Below are positions 1 through 5,638 of a stretch of 11,641 bases of DNA, piece after piece (position 1 is the stretch's first letter; every line of letters starts with the position of its first letter). The translations under genes and the position numbers were made by a program. Location: NCBI GenBank assembly GCA_041567895.1, contig JBFGAX010000081.1:1-11641 (forward strand), given 5' to 3'. Source of the DNA: JABDOU01 sp041567895. GTDB lineage: Bacteria > Actinomycetota > Acidimicrobiia > Spongiisociales > SHLN01. The notes under the pieces were generated by a model. The model was not told the origin of the DNA, did no database searches, and worked only from the letters and a program-made list of their open reading frames with translations.

Positions 1-27
1 ACGGGTGGGTGTGCGGCATTATTAGCG

Positions 28-46
28 GTACCGCGAGCAGCGGTAC
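28..46. repeat. Short perfect hairpin just downstream of the TetR gene
   Basis: GTACCGC (28-34) and GCGGTAC (40-46) form a perfect 7-bp inverted repeat with a 5-nt loop, a few bases beyond the stop codon of the leftward TetR gene. It could end the leftward transcript, but no T-run follows it on the minus strand, so a classical intrinsic terminator is not supported. Nothing else is visible in bases 1-51. Confidence 0.3.
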
Positions 47-51
47 GGTGG

Positions 52-651
52 CTACGTTGTGTCGCCGAACAGGGCTGACATGCCCAGGAGGTTTTGGACC
101 ATATCGGCGAACATGCCGAGGGAATCGAAGAGGGTCTCGTTTGCCTGGTCTTTGTCGAGATGGGTGAGGAGCTCGGCTCCAAGGAACATGGAGGAGATGG
201 CATAGGCCAGGTCCTCGGTCGGGAACTGGCCGGCCAGCGGACTTCCTTCCAGCACTGCGGTGACCGCCTCGTTCACGACGTCGATCCATGGTTGGAATTC
301 GTCTCGCAAACGTTTGCCCATCTCGTCGTTGCCGGCGGCGCCCGCCATGAGCTGAGTGAGTACGGTCAGGTTGCCTTCGTTCATGTCTTCGTGATGGAGC
401 TCGGAGCCGATGGCGACCAGCTCGGGCAGCGTCTTCAAGCCCTTCAATCGCTCCTTGTAGCGCTCGATGCGTTGCCGGCTCGTGTAGCTGATGGCAGCCA
501 TCAGGACCTCATCGATCGAGCCGAAGTGGTAGAAGATGAGCGCCTGGTTGAAGTCGCCGGCACGAGCGATGGCCCGGGCGCTGGCGCCGGTGATGCCCTC
601 GGTCTTGAGGGTTTCGATCGCCGCCAGCACGATTCGTTCTTTGGTGTCCAT
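52..651 (-). CDS. TetR/AcrR-family transcriptional regulator
   Basis: A 199-residue protein, the usual size for TetR repressors. Residues 1-50 are the DNA-binding domain: helix 1 begins DTKERIVLAAIE, and the helix-turn-helix spans about 22-44 and ends in the family-typical LIFYHFGSIDEVL. The rest is helical with Met/Leu-rich segments (about 95-105 and 150-195), as expected for the ligand-binding and dimer domain. The frame stays open upstream to 879, but that extension is the antisense of DUF393 coding sequence and shows no homology. The ATG at 649-651 is chosen because TetR similarity begins there and GGGA lies about 7 nt before it. It starts 32 nt after the DUF393 stop codon, so it is probably the last gene of the leftward operon. 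I infer that it represses its own operon through the repeats at 2052-2099, and possibly the divergent acyl-CoA synthetase. The ligand is unknown; an acyl-CoA or fatty acid is a guess from the neighbour. Confidence 0.9.
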   Translation of the reverse strand: MDTKERIVLAAIETLKTEGITGASARAIARAGDFNQALIFYHFGSIDEVLMAAISYTSRQRIERYKERLKGLKTLPELVAIGSELHHEDMNEGNLTVLTQLMAGAAGNDEMGKRLRDEFQPWIDVVNEAVTAVLEGSPLAGQFPTEDLAYAISSMFLGAELLTHLDKDQANETLFDSLGMFADMVQNLLGMSALFGDTT

Positions 652-683
652 CGAGTTGTCCCGACTATCCGAGAAGACGGCCG

Positions 684-1079
684 TCACTTGGCCGGCACGC
701 AGTCTGCGCACTTCGGTGGTCCAAGTATGGCCCCGATCGCCATCCGATGGGTGGATACTCGCTTGAAGAACCCGCCGGCCAACCCTGCGAGAACCGGGCT
801 GGACAATCGCTCTGCCCACGGCCGCCACTTGCGCAACGCCCACAGGCACACGAGATAGGCGTCTGGCGAGCCCCACCACATCCGTCCGTCGTCGGCGACC
901 ACGACCATGTCGTCTCCCAGCTTGCCGAAGTCACCGAATCGATCGATGGCGGCCGGGGACCCGGCCGCCATGACCTCGATGGGGATGTATCCCGGCTGAT
1001 GCGTCAACCAGAGAGCCGAGCGACGGCACAGGTTGCAGTTCGGGTCATACAACACTGTGATCGACGCCGGGCTCGTCAT
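684..1079 (-). CDS. DUF393 (DCC family) thiol-disulfide oxidoreductase-like protein
   Basis: A 131-residue protein matching the DCC/DUF393 family, small thioredoxin-like proteins thought to have thiol-redox roles. The N-terminus has the hallmark LYDPNCNLC with the CxxC pair at C15 and C18, followed by a helix starting RRSALWL. A mid-protein strand (VVVADDGRMWWGSPDA) is the usual second motif. The C-terminus carries a further CxxC, PPKCADC (C124, C127), which could be a second redox pair or a metal site. There is no signal peptide, so it is probably cytoplasmic. Its ATG overlaps the stop of the membrane-protein gene upstream as ATGA (1079-1076), which implies translational coupling and suggests that the two products work together. 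The reading frame remains open upstream to 2096, in frame with the first membrane ORF. The ATG at 1077-1079 is preferred because the domain starts right after it. Substrate and partner are unknown. Confidence 0.85.
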   Translation of the reverse strand: MTSPASITVLYDPNCNLCRRSALWLTHQPGYIPIEVMAAGSPAAIDRFGDFGKLGDDMVVVADDGRMWWGSPDAYLVCLWALRKWRPWAERLSSPVLAGLAGGFFKRVSTHRMAIGAILGPPKCADCVPAK

Positions 1080-1486
1080 GCTTCGACGTGCGGTTCGAGA
1101 ACGCCTCGATGCAGGACCGGCGGTGCGGCTGACTCGAGCGCCTTGCGGCTTCGGATGCGCCAGAACACGATCATGTTGATGAAATGGATCACGCCCAGGC
1201 TCACCAGCAGAATGCCCAGCTTGCTGATCAACAGCTCGCTCGCCTCCACGGCCGAGTTGGGGCGTTCGCCCGGCAGGAGAAGCAGGGCGTATCCCAGGTT
1301 CAGCATGTAGAACCCGGTCACGAGCATCCGGTTCAGCGCTTGCGCCAACTCCTTGCGACGGCTGAACACGTCCATGAGAAACGTCTCGCCGTTCTTGTAC
1401 AGGGTCTTGGCGAGCCAGACCACCAGATAGATCGCCACGACCCCGTACAGGACGTAGACGATCAGCAGTTGTGTTGTCGCTTCCAT
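1076..1486 (-). CDS. Small three-helix integral membrane protein of unknown function
   Basis: A 136-residue protein with three likely membrane helices, at about 7-26, 53-72 and 88-108, and a hydrophilic tail. Between helices 1 and 2 is a polar segment, KTLYKNGETFLMDVF, then an amphipathic stretch with LNRMLVTGFYMLNLGY. The third helix ends in IHFINMIVFWRIRSR. I recall similar small membrane proteins in other bacteria but cannot name a function. The start at 1486 is chosen because AGGAG (1492-1496) sits 5 nt before it. The longer frame to 1549 adds only a basic, unconvincing stretch. Its TGA overlaps the ATG of DUF393 as ATGA, so the two are translationally coupled. I infer that it is the membrane partner or anchor of the DUF393 dithiol protein. 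The whole gene is overlapped by an open reading frame in another minus-strand frame (see the gene upstream). Confidence 0.8.
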   Translation of the reverse strand: MEATTQLLIVYVLYGVVAIYLVVWLAKTLYKNGETFLMDVFSRRKELAQALNRMLVTGFYMLNLGYALLLLPGERPNSAVEASELLISKLGILLVSLGVIHFINMIVFWRIRSRKALESAAPPVLHRGVLEPHVEA

Positions 1487-1487
1487 T

Positions 1488-2075
1488 GCGACTCCTTTCG
1501 TTTTCTTTCTTCGGATCCCGTGCCTTGGAAACATCCGCAGTTGAAACATGAGCGGTGGGGTCGAGAAACGGCCCGGACCTTCGAGGTTCCTCGGGAAAAT
1601 CCCAGGAATCGTCGACAGTGAAAATCGCCTCTCGCTTCACCTTTCGGTCGACCCGGCGGGCGCCGGCCAAGGCAGACCACGTGGCCAATGCGAGGTAGGA
1701 GACGAGAGCTGCCCGCCCGAGCGAAGGCTCCGCCGAATAGAGCCACAATCCGAGAAACCAGAACCAGCTGCCCACGATGGTGGCGGTGACCGCCGTTGGC
1801 TTTGGGCTTCGACGGTTCATGAGTGCGACGAACGCAAATACGGGTGTGCCGAAAATGACGGCAAGCACGGGTCCGAAGATCGCTCCGAAAAACGGGGCTG
1901 CGATGGCTGACGCGAACTCGCCGTTTACGATCATCAGGCCAATCAGGAACAGGGTGCCGGACACGGCTCCCCGCCAGAGCGCCTCGATCAACCACTTGCC
2001 AAACGTCTTCGTTCTCGGCGTCCGTCGCTTGATCTGAGACCGGGTATGTGGGGTTTGAGCGTTCGGTTTAAGCAT
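1488..2075 (-). CDS. Four-helix membrane protein, 3' end unresolved (no in-frame stop)
   Basis: The minus-strand frame from the ATG at 2073-2075 encodes a basic N-terminus of about 25 residues, then hydrophobic segments at about 36-51, 57-86 (long, possibly two helices), 95-113 and 120-139. An acidic/polar tail follows, starting around VDDSWDFPEEPRRSG (residues 154-168). I do not recognise the family. The frame has no stop where the next gene begins. It stays open through the entire three-helix gene and runs in frame into DUF393, with its first stop at 684-686 (463 residues in all). The stretch beyond about residue 200 is rich in R, G, P, H and Q and looks like non-coding shadow, so I stop the call where the next gene starts. 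An indel moving it to the third frame would end it at 1462, overlapping the next gene by 25 nt. The ATG lies only 8 nt after a good -10 box, so the mRNA is probably leaderless. An upstream in-frame TTG at 2096 falls inside the promoter and is rejected. Confidence 0.55.
1492..1496 (-). promoter_or_regulatory. Shine-Dalgarno site of the three-helix membrane protein
   Basis: AGGAG on the minus strand, within AAAGGAGT (1498-1491), lies 5 nt before the ATG at 1486. It is one of the strongest ribosome sites in the window. It fixes the start of this gene and shows that it is translated independently of the stop-less frame that overlaps it. Confidence 0.7.
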
Positions 2076-2099
2076 TTGCTTTAATCGTATGCTCAAACC
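2052..2099. promoter_or_regulatory. Putative operator: three copies of a GGTTTRAGC half-site
   Basis: The plus strand carries GGTTTGAGC (2052-2060), GGTTTAAGCAT (2065-2075) and the inverted copy ATGCTCAAACC (2089-2099). The last two form an inverted repeat with 10 of 11 bases matching. Between them, TTTAAGCATTTGCTTTAA (2067-2084) is itself an imperfect palindrome. The array covers the -10 box, the expected transcription start and the first codons of the leftward operon, which is the classic position for a repressor. I infer binding by the TetR protein encoded at the end of that operon, but nothing in the sequence proves which factor binds. Confidence 0.45.
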
Positions 2100-2112
2100 G
2101 TATGCCTGTCAA
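2084..2112 (-). promoter_or_regulatory. Sigma70-type promoter of the leftward membrane/DUF393/TetR operon
   Basis: On the minus strand TTGACA (2112-2107) is a perfect -35 hexamer. It is followed by exactly 17 nt and TACGAT (2089-2084), a -10 with four of six consensus bases including the key TA and final T. The expected transcription start, about 7 nt downstream, falls at 2078-2075, at or next to the ATG at 2075. The message is therefore predicted to be leaderless. The repeat array at 2052-2099 overlaps the -10 and the start point. Confidence 0.65.
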
Positions 2113-2119
2113 CCGAAAA

Positions 2120-2135
2120 GAGCAGGTTTCTGCTC
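2120..2135. repeat. Perfect 6-bp inverted repeat in the divergent promoter region
   Basis: GAGCAG (2120-2125), a GTTT loop and CTGCTC (2130-2135) lie between the two divergent promoters, about 30-45 bp before the expected transcription start of the acyl-CoA synthetase gene. It could be a second regulator site. It differs in sequence from the GGTTTRAGC repeats, and no factor can be named. Confidence 0.3.
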
Positions 2136-2153
2136 GGGCGATGTGAGATCTCG

Positions 2154-2159
2154 TATCCT
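2154..2159 (+). promoter_or_regulatory. Possible -10 box for a leaderless acyl-CoA synthetase mRNA
   Basis: TATCCT ends 6 nt before the ATG at 2166, so transcription would begin at or beside the A of the start codon. There is no good -35 box 16-18 nt upstream and no Shine-Dalgarno before this ATG, which fits a leaderless message. A six-base match is weak evidence on its own. Confidence 0.35.
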
Positions 2160-2165
2160 CGGCAG

Positions 2166-3737
2166 ATGGCTCTCCCCAACCCCCGGCGACTGCTGGAGCC
2201 TGGAATGGATTACGCGACCATGCGAGAACAATTCGTGTGGGATATCCCCGGGCGTCTCAATATGGGAGCCGCCTGTTCCACGCCGGCCGATTCGTCGATC
2301 GCGCTTCGGGTCGTGGACGGCAACACCAGCGTCGACTACACGTTCGAACAGTTGAACAACACATCAAGCCGGCTGGCTGCAGCCCTGGTCGAGTTTGGGA
2401 TTCAACAAGGAGACCGGGTTGCGGTCGTTGCACCCCAGTCGTGGGAAACCGGTGTCAGCCATCTCGGCATTTGGAAAGCCGGTGCAATCAGCGTTCCGTT
2501 GGCATCATTGTTCGGACCCGATGCCCTTCGCTACCGGCTCAACGACAGCGGAACACGATTGGCGATCGTCAGTCCCGACCACATCGAGAACGTTTCCGAA
2601 GCCGCTCCCGATCTCGACATCATTTCCACCGAAACGGAGTTCAACGAGTTTCTAGCAGTTGACCCAGTCGAACCGGTTCAGACAAAGGCGGAAGATCCGG
2701 CCTATCTCATCTATACGTCTGGGACCACCGGACCTCCGAAGGGAGCGCTTCTCCCCCATCGTTCGCTGTTCGGACACCTCACTGGATTCGATTGCTACTA
2801 CGAATTTCCCTCGCGAGACGACGTCATCTGGACACCGGCCGACTGGGCCTGGATTGGCGGCCTCATGGATGTTCTCATCCCGGCGTGGTATTACGGCATG
2901 TCCGTTGTAACCACCAACGCCGATTTCGAGCCGGCTTCAGCCGTTCGGCTCATGGTCGATCAAAACGTGACCCTGGCGTTCCTCCCGCCGACCGCCCTGA
3001 AGATGATGCGGGCTGCCGGTGTTGGCTCCGACGATCTCAGTTTGCGAGCCATTTTCACCGGCGGAGAACCACTCGGAGCAGAACTCCTCGAATGGGCGCG
3101 CTCTCACCTCGGGTGCAACATCAACGAGGGCTATGGCCAGACCGAGGCCAACCTCGTGGTGGGCAACTGCAGCTCGGTGTGGCCCACCCGCCCAGGCTCC
3201 ATGGGACGGCCCTTGCCCGGCCACGATGTCGCGGTGTTCGCAGAAGACGGCTCACGGGTAATCGGCGAGCTCGGTGAGATCTGCGTCCGGACTCCTGACC
3301 CGGTGACGATGCTGGGCTATTGGAATCGCAGCGACAGCGACAAATATCGGGGATCCTGGCTGCTCACCGGGGACCTTGGTATCGAAGACGAAGATGGCTA
3401 CCTGTGGTTCTCGTCACGCAAGGACGACGTCATCATGTCCATGGGCTACCGGATCGGTCCGGGAGAGATCGAGGAATCGCTGCTGGGGCATGCTTCTGTA
3501 GCCATGGCAGCCGTCGTCGGCGTCCCTGACGAGCTGCGCGGTCAGGTCCCGAAAGCGTTCGTGGTCTTGCGTGACGGGTATCACCCGTCGGGAGATCTCA
3601 CGCGAGAACTCCAGCAGCACGTCAGGACCAGGCTCGCGGCCCACGAAGTCCCTCGGGCGATCGAATACCTCGATTCCCTTCCCCGAACCACCTCGGGCAA
3701 AATCATGCGCCGGGCCCTGCGGGAGCCCCACCAATAG
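2166..3737 (+). CDS. AMP-forming acyl-CoA synthetase (MACS/acetyl-CoA synthetase-like, ANL superfamily)
   Basis: A 523-residue ANL enzyme expected to activate a carboxylic acid with ATP to an acyl-adenylate and then to acyl-CoA in the cytoplasm. Motifs appear in order: the phosphate loop YTSGTTGPPKG (183-193), the MACS-like WTPADWAWIGGL (about 221-232), the adenine motif GYGQTE (322-327), the ATP-ribose aspartate in TGD (401-403), the hinge RKDDVIMSMGYRIGPGEIE (418-436), and the catalytic lysine K512 in PRTTSGKIMRR. Length and motifs are those of an intact enzyme. The N-terminal YATMREQFVWDIPGRLNM matches the medium-chain/acetyl-CoA synthetase-like branch, but the acid substrate cannot be read from sequence. 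The ATG at 2166 fits a leaderless start. An alternative ATG at 2205, with GGAG 6 nt before it, also precedes all recognisable homology. It is divergent from the TetR operon and 9 nt upstream of the GH42 gene, so it is co-transcribed with it. Confidence 0.9.
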   Translation: MALPNPRRLLEPGMDYATMREQFVWDIPGRLNMGAACSTPADSSIALRVVDGNTSVDYTFEQLNNTSSRLAAALVEFGIQQGDRVAVVAPQSWETGVSHLGIWKAGAISVPLASLFGPDALRYRLNDSGTRLAIVSPDHIENVSEAAPDLDIISTETEFNEFLAVDPVEPVQTKAEDPAYLIYTSGTTGPPKGALLPHRSLFGHLTGFDCYYEFPSRDDVIWTPADWAWIGGLMDVLIPAWYYGMSVVTTNADFEPASAVRLMVDQNVTLAFLPPTALKMMRAAGVGSDDLSLRAIFTGGEPLGAELLEWARSHLGCNINEGYGQTEANLVVGNCSSVWPTRPGSMGRPLPGHDVAVFAEDGSRVIGELGEICVRTPDPVTMLGYWNRSDSDKYRGSWLLTGDLGIEDEDGYLWFSSRKDDVIMSMGYRIGPGEIEESLLGHASVAMAAVVGVPDELRGQVPKAFVVLRDGYHPSGDLTRELQQHVRTRLAAHEVPRAIEYLDSLPRTTSGKIMRRALREPHQ

Positions 3738-3746
3738 GATCTGCCG

Positions 3747-5570
3747 ATGCAATTTGGCGTCTGCTGGTATCCGGAACAATGGCCCCGGGAAGACTGGAGC
3801 GATGACGTCGCTCTCATGCGAGACATCGGCTTCGAGTTGGTTCGTATCGGCGAGTTCGCATGGTCCTCCTATCAACCCGAACGGGACGAGTTCGACTGGG
3901 GCTGGCTCGATGTTGCGATGGATACCATCGCTGACGCCGGGATGGCAGCAGTTCTGTGCACCCCCACCGCTACGCCTCCCGTCTGGCTCATGAACGAACG
4001 GCCGGAAATCCTCTCGGTCGGGCCCGATGGCAAGCGGCGTGCGTACGGCTCGCGCCGACACACGTGTCCGACGTCGGTGGAATATCGGGAGGAAGCGGCG
4101 CTGATCACATCCATGCTCGCCGAGCGATACGGCGAGCATCCGGCGATTGCCGCATGGCAGGTGGACAACGAGATCGGCAACCACGACTCTGCCCGATGCT
4201 GGTGCGACCAATGTCAGGAGCAATTCACCGGATGGTTGTCGAGGCGCTATGGATCAATCGAAACGCTGAACGAGAAGTGGGGCACCGCGTTCTGGTCGCA
4301 GACGTATCCCGACTTCGCCTCCATCCGGCTGCCGGTTCCGACGCTGACGAGCCACAACCCCTCGCTCGAGTTGGCACATCGACAGTTCGCCTCTGACCAG
4401 ACGATCGATTTCGTGAAAGTCCAGTTCGAGATACTCCAAACCCGTTCGGAGCTTCCCGTCACAACCAACTTCTATAACGAGGACACGGCGGTTGATCAGC
4501 GAGCGGCGGCACGGCTGGGCGGGGTGGCTTCGATGGACAACTATCCAGACGGCCCATCGGATCCGATCGTCACGGCATACCTTCTCGACCTGACCAGAGG
4601 AGCTGCCGGGCCGCAAGGTGAGGCGTGGATCATGGAGCAACAACCCGGTCCCATCAACTGGACCGAGACGAACCCGCCGGTGCCGCCGGCCCGGGTTCGT
4701 GTCTGGATGTGGCAAGCAGCTTTGCACGGCTTCGACGCCCAGCTGTTCTTTCGTTGGCGGGCAGCCCGGCATGGTCAGGAGATGTATCACTCTGGTCTCC
4801 TGCGGCAGGACAGATCAGAGACTGCCGCGGTAGGCGAGATTCGCAACACCATTGGCGACATCCTTGAAACCGATCTCACTAAACCGCAACCGCGGGTGGC
4901 GTTGCTGCACGACTACACAGACAGCTGGGCCATCGAGATCAACCCACACCGAAAGGGCATCACTCATCGATCCCTACAGATGGGAGCGTATCGAGCGGCA
5001 CGAAGGTTGGGTCTCGAGGTTGCCATTGTCGATCCGACAAGCGACCTCACCGAATTCGATGCGGTGCTGGCCCCGGCCCTTCACATCACTACTCCGGAGC
5101 GCATCTCTGCTTTGACTCGAGCCCTGGATGCCGGAGGGCTTGTTGTGCTCGGACCGCGCAGTCTCGTCATCGACGAGCATTACGCCTGGAGCGCTTCGCC
5201 CCTTCCGGGGGGCCTCGCCACCAGGTTGGGCGCCCGGGTGTCCGAGCACCTGAGCCAGCCGGATCCGTTGTCGGTAGATCCGTGGGGAACCGAGGCCGGC
5301 GTGTGGACAGATGTCCTCGAGGTCAGCGATGCCGAGGTCCTGGCCCGGTACAGTGGAGACTCCTACCTCGACAAAAGTCCCGCGGTCGTCCAACGTGAAA
5401 CACTCGTCTATGCCGGATTCTCCGGAGAAGCGTCATGGCTTGCGCTCCTTGCCGATCTCTTCGACCTTGTGGCTCATCCGCCTGGCGTAGAAGTGTTCGT
5501 GAGACGAGATCGGAAGTTTACGATCGATCACGGCAGCTTTGCGATCGACGACGCGCATCCTATGACATAG
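3747..5570 (+). CDS. GH42 beta-galactosidase, probably frameshifted at the C-terminus
   Basis: A 607-residue family 42 glycoside hydrolase, expected to release terminal beta-galactose from small oligosaccharides by a retaining mechanism. The N-terminus GVCWYPEQWP is the family opening and needs no signal peptide, so the enzyme is cytoplasmic. The acid/base is E142 in QVDNEIG and the nucleophile is E297 in WIMEQQPG. C107, C151, C153 and C156 form the zinc site known from the Thermus enzyme, with almost the same numbering. FFRWRAARHGQEMYHSGLL (about 330-350) is another conserved block. The (beta/alpha)8 barrel covers about 1-370 and the trimerisation domain about 385-585. The C-terminal beta domain begins at VEVFVRRDRKFTIDHGS and is cut by a TAG at 5568-5570; an apparent continuation lies in another frame to 5638. 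AGGA (in TAGGATC) precedes the ATG by 7 nt. No sugar transporter is adjacent. Catalysis should survive the loss, but folding or trimer stability may not. Confidence 0.92.
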   Translation: MQFGVCWYPEQWPREDWSDDVALMRDIGFELVRIGEFAWSSYQPERDEFDWGWLDVAMDTIADAGMAAVLCTPTATPPVWLMNERPEILSVGPDGKRRAYGSRRHTCPTSVEYREEAALITSMLAERYGEHPAIAAWQVDNEIGNHDSARCWCDQCQEQFTGWLSRRYGSIETLNEKWGTAFWSQTYPDFASIRLPVPTLTSHNPSLELAHRQFASDQTIDFVKVQFEILQTRSELPVTTNFYNEDTAVDQRAAARLGGVASMDNYPDGPSDPIVTAYLLDLTRGAAGPQGEAWIMEQQPGPINWTETNPPVPPARVRVWMWQAALHGFDAQLFFRWRAARHGQEMYHSGLLRQDRSETAAVGEIRNTIGDILETDLTKPQPRVALLHDYTDSWAIEINPHRKGITHRSLQMGAYRAARRLGLEVAIVDPTSDLTEFDAVLAPALHITTPERISALTRALDAGGLVVLGPRSLVIDEHYAWSASPLPGGLATRLGARVSEHLSQPDPLSVDPWGTEAGVWTDVLEVSDAEVLARYSGDSYLDKSPAVVQRETLVYAGFSGEASWLALLADLFDLVAHPPGVEVFVRRDRKFTIDHGSFAIDDAHPMT

Positions 5571-5638
5571 GCTGCGCTGCTCACATGAAAGCCGTTTTGA
5601 ACGGGCAATTCACCTTCCAACCCGCCGGGATTCGATGA
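5571..5638 (+). pseudogene. Out-of-frame remnant of the GH42 C-terminal domain
   Basis: In the frame offset by -1 from the GH42 gene, the sequence just after its stop reads HMKAVLNGQFTFQPAGIR before a TGA at 5636-5638. This resembles the last strand of GH42 enzymes, where a Gly-x-(hydrophobic) strand is followed by Pro-x-Gly-(Val/Ile). The TGA overlaps the kup ATG as ATGA, the arrangement expected if this frame were the original gene end. One missing base between about 5550 and 5570, or a programmed -1 shift, would restore it. No classical slippery heptamer is evident, so a mutation or sequencing error is more likely. The match is short and judged from memory of the family. Confidence 0.5.

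Noticed and set aside
94..858. 254-codon plus-strand frame opposite the TetR gene
   Set aside because: It mirrors the TetR and DUF393 coding sequence, its product shows no recognisable domain, and it is rich in His, Gln, Asp and Gly, as is typical of antisense shadow frames.
652..879. 76-residue N-terminal extension of the TetR protein
   Set aside because: It overlaps the DUF393 gene, precedes the conserved TetR start, and consists of Arg/Gly/Val-rich shadow sequence.
1462..1995. 177-codon third-frame minus-strand ORF over the four-helix membrane gene
   Set aside because: The product is Arg/His-rich and lacks the hydrophobic pattern of the main frame. It is useful only as the possible landing frame of an indel, ending at 1462.
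2145..2152. Palindrome GAGATCTC before the acyl-CoA synthetase gene
   Set aside because: A single 8-bp palindrome is expected by chance and has no repeated partner nearby.
3414..4223. 269-codon minus-strand frame across the acyl-CoA synthetase/GH42 junction
   Set aside because: It spans two well-supported genes on the opposite strand, and its product has no recognisable features.
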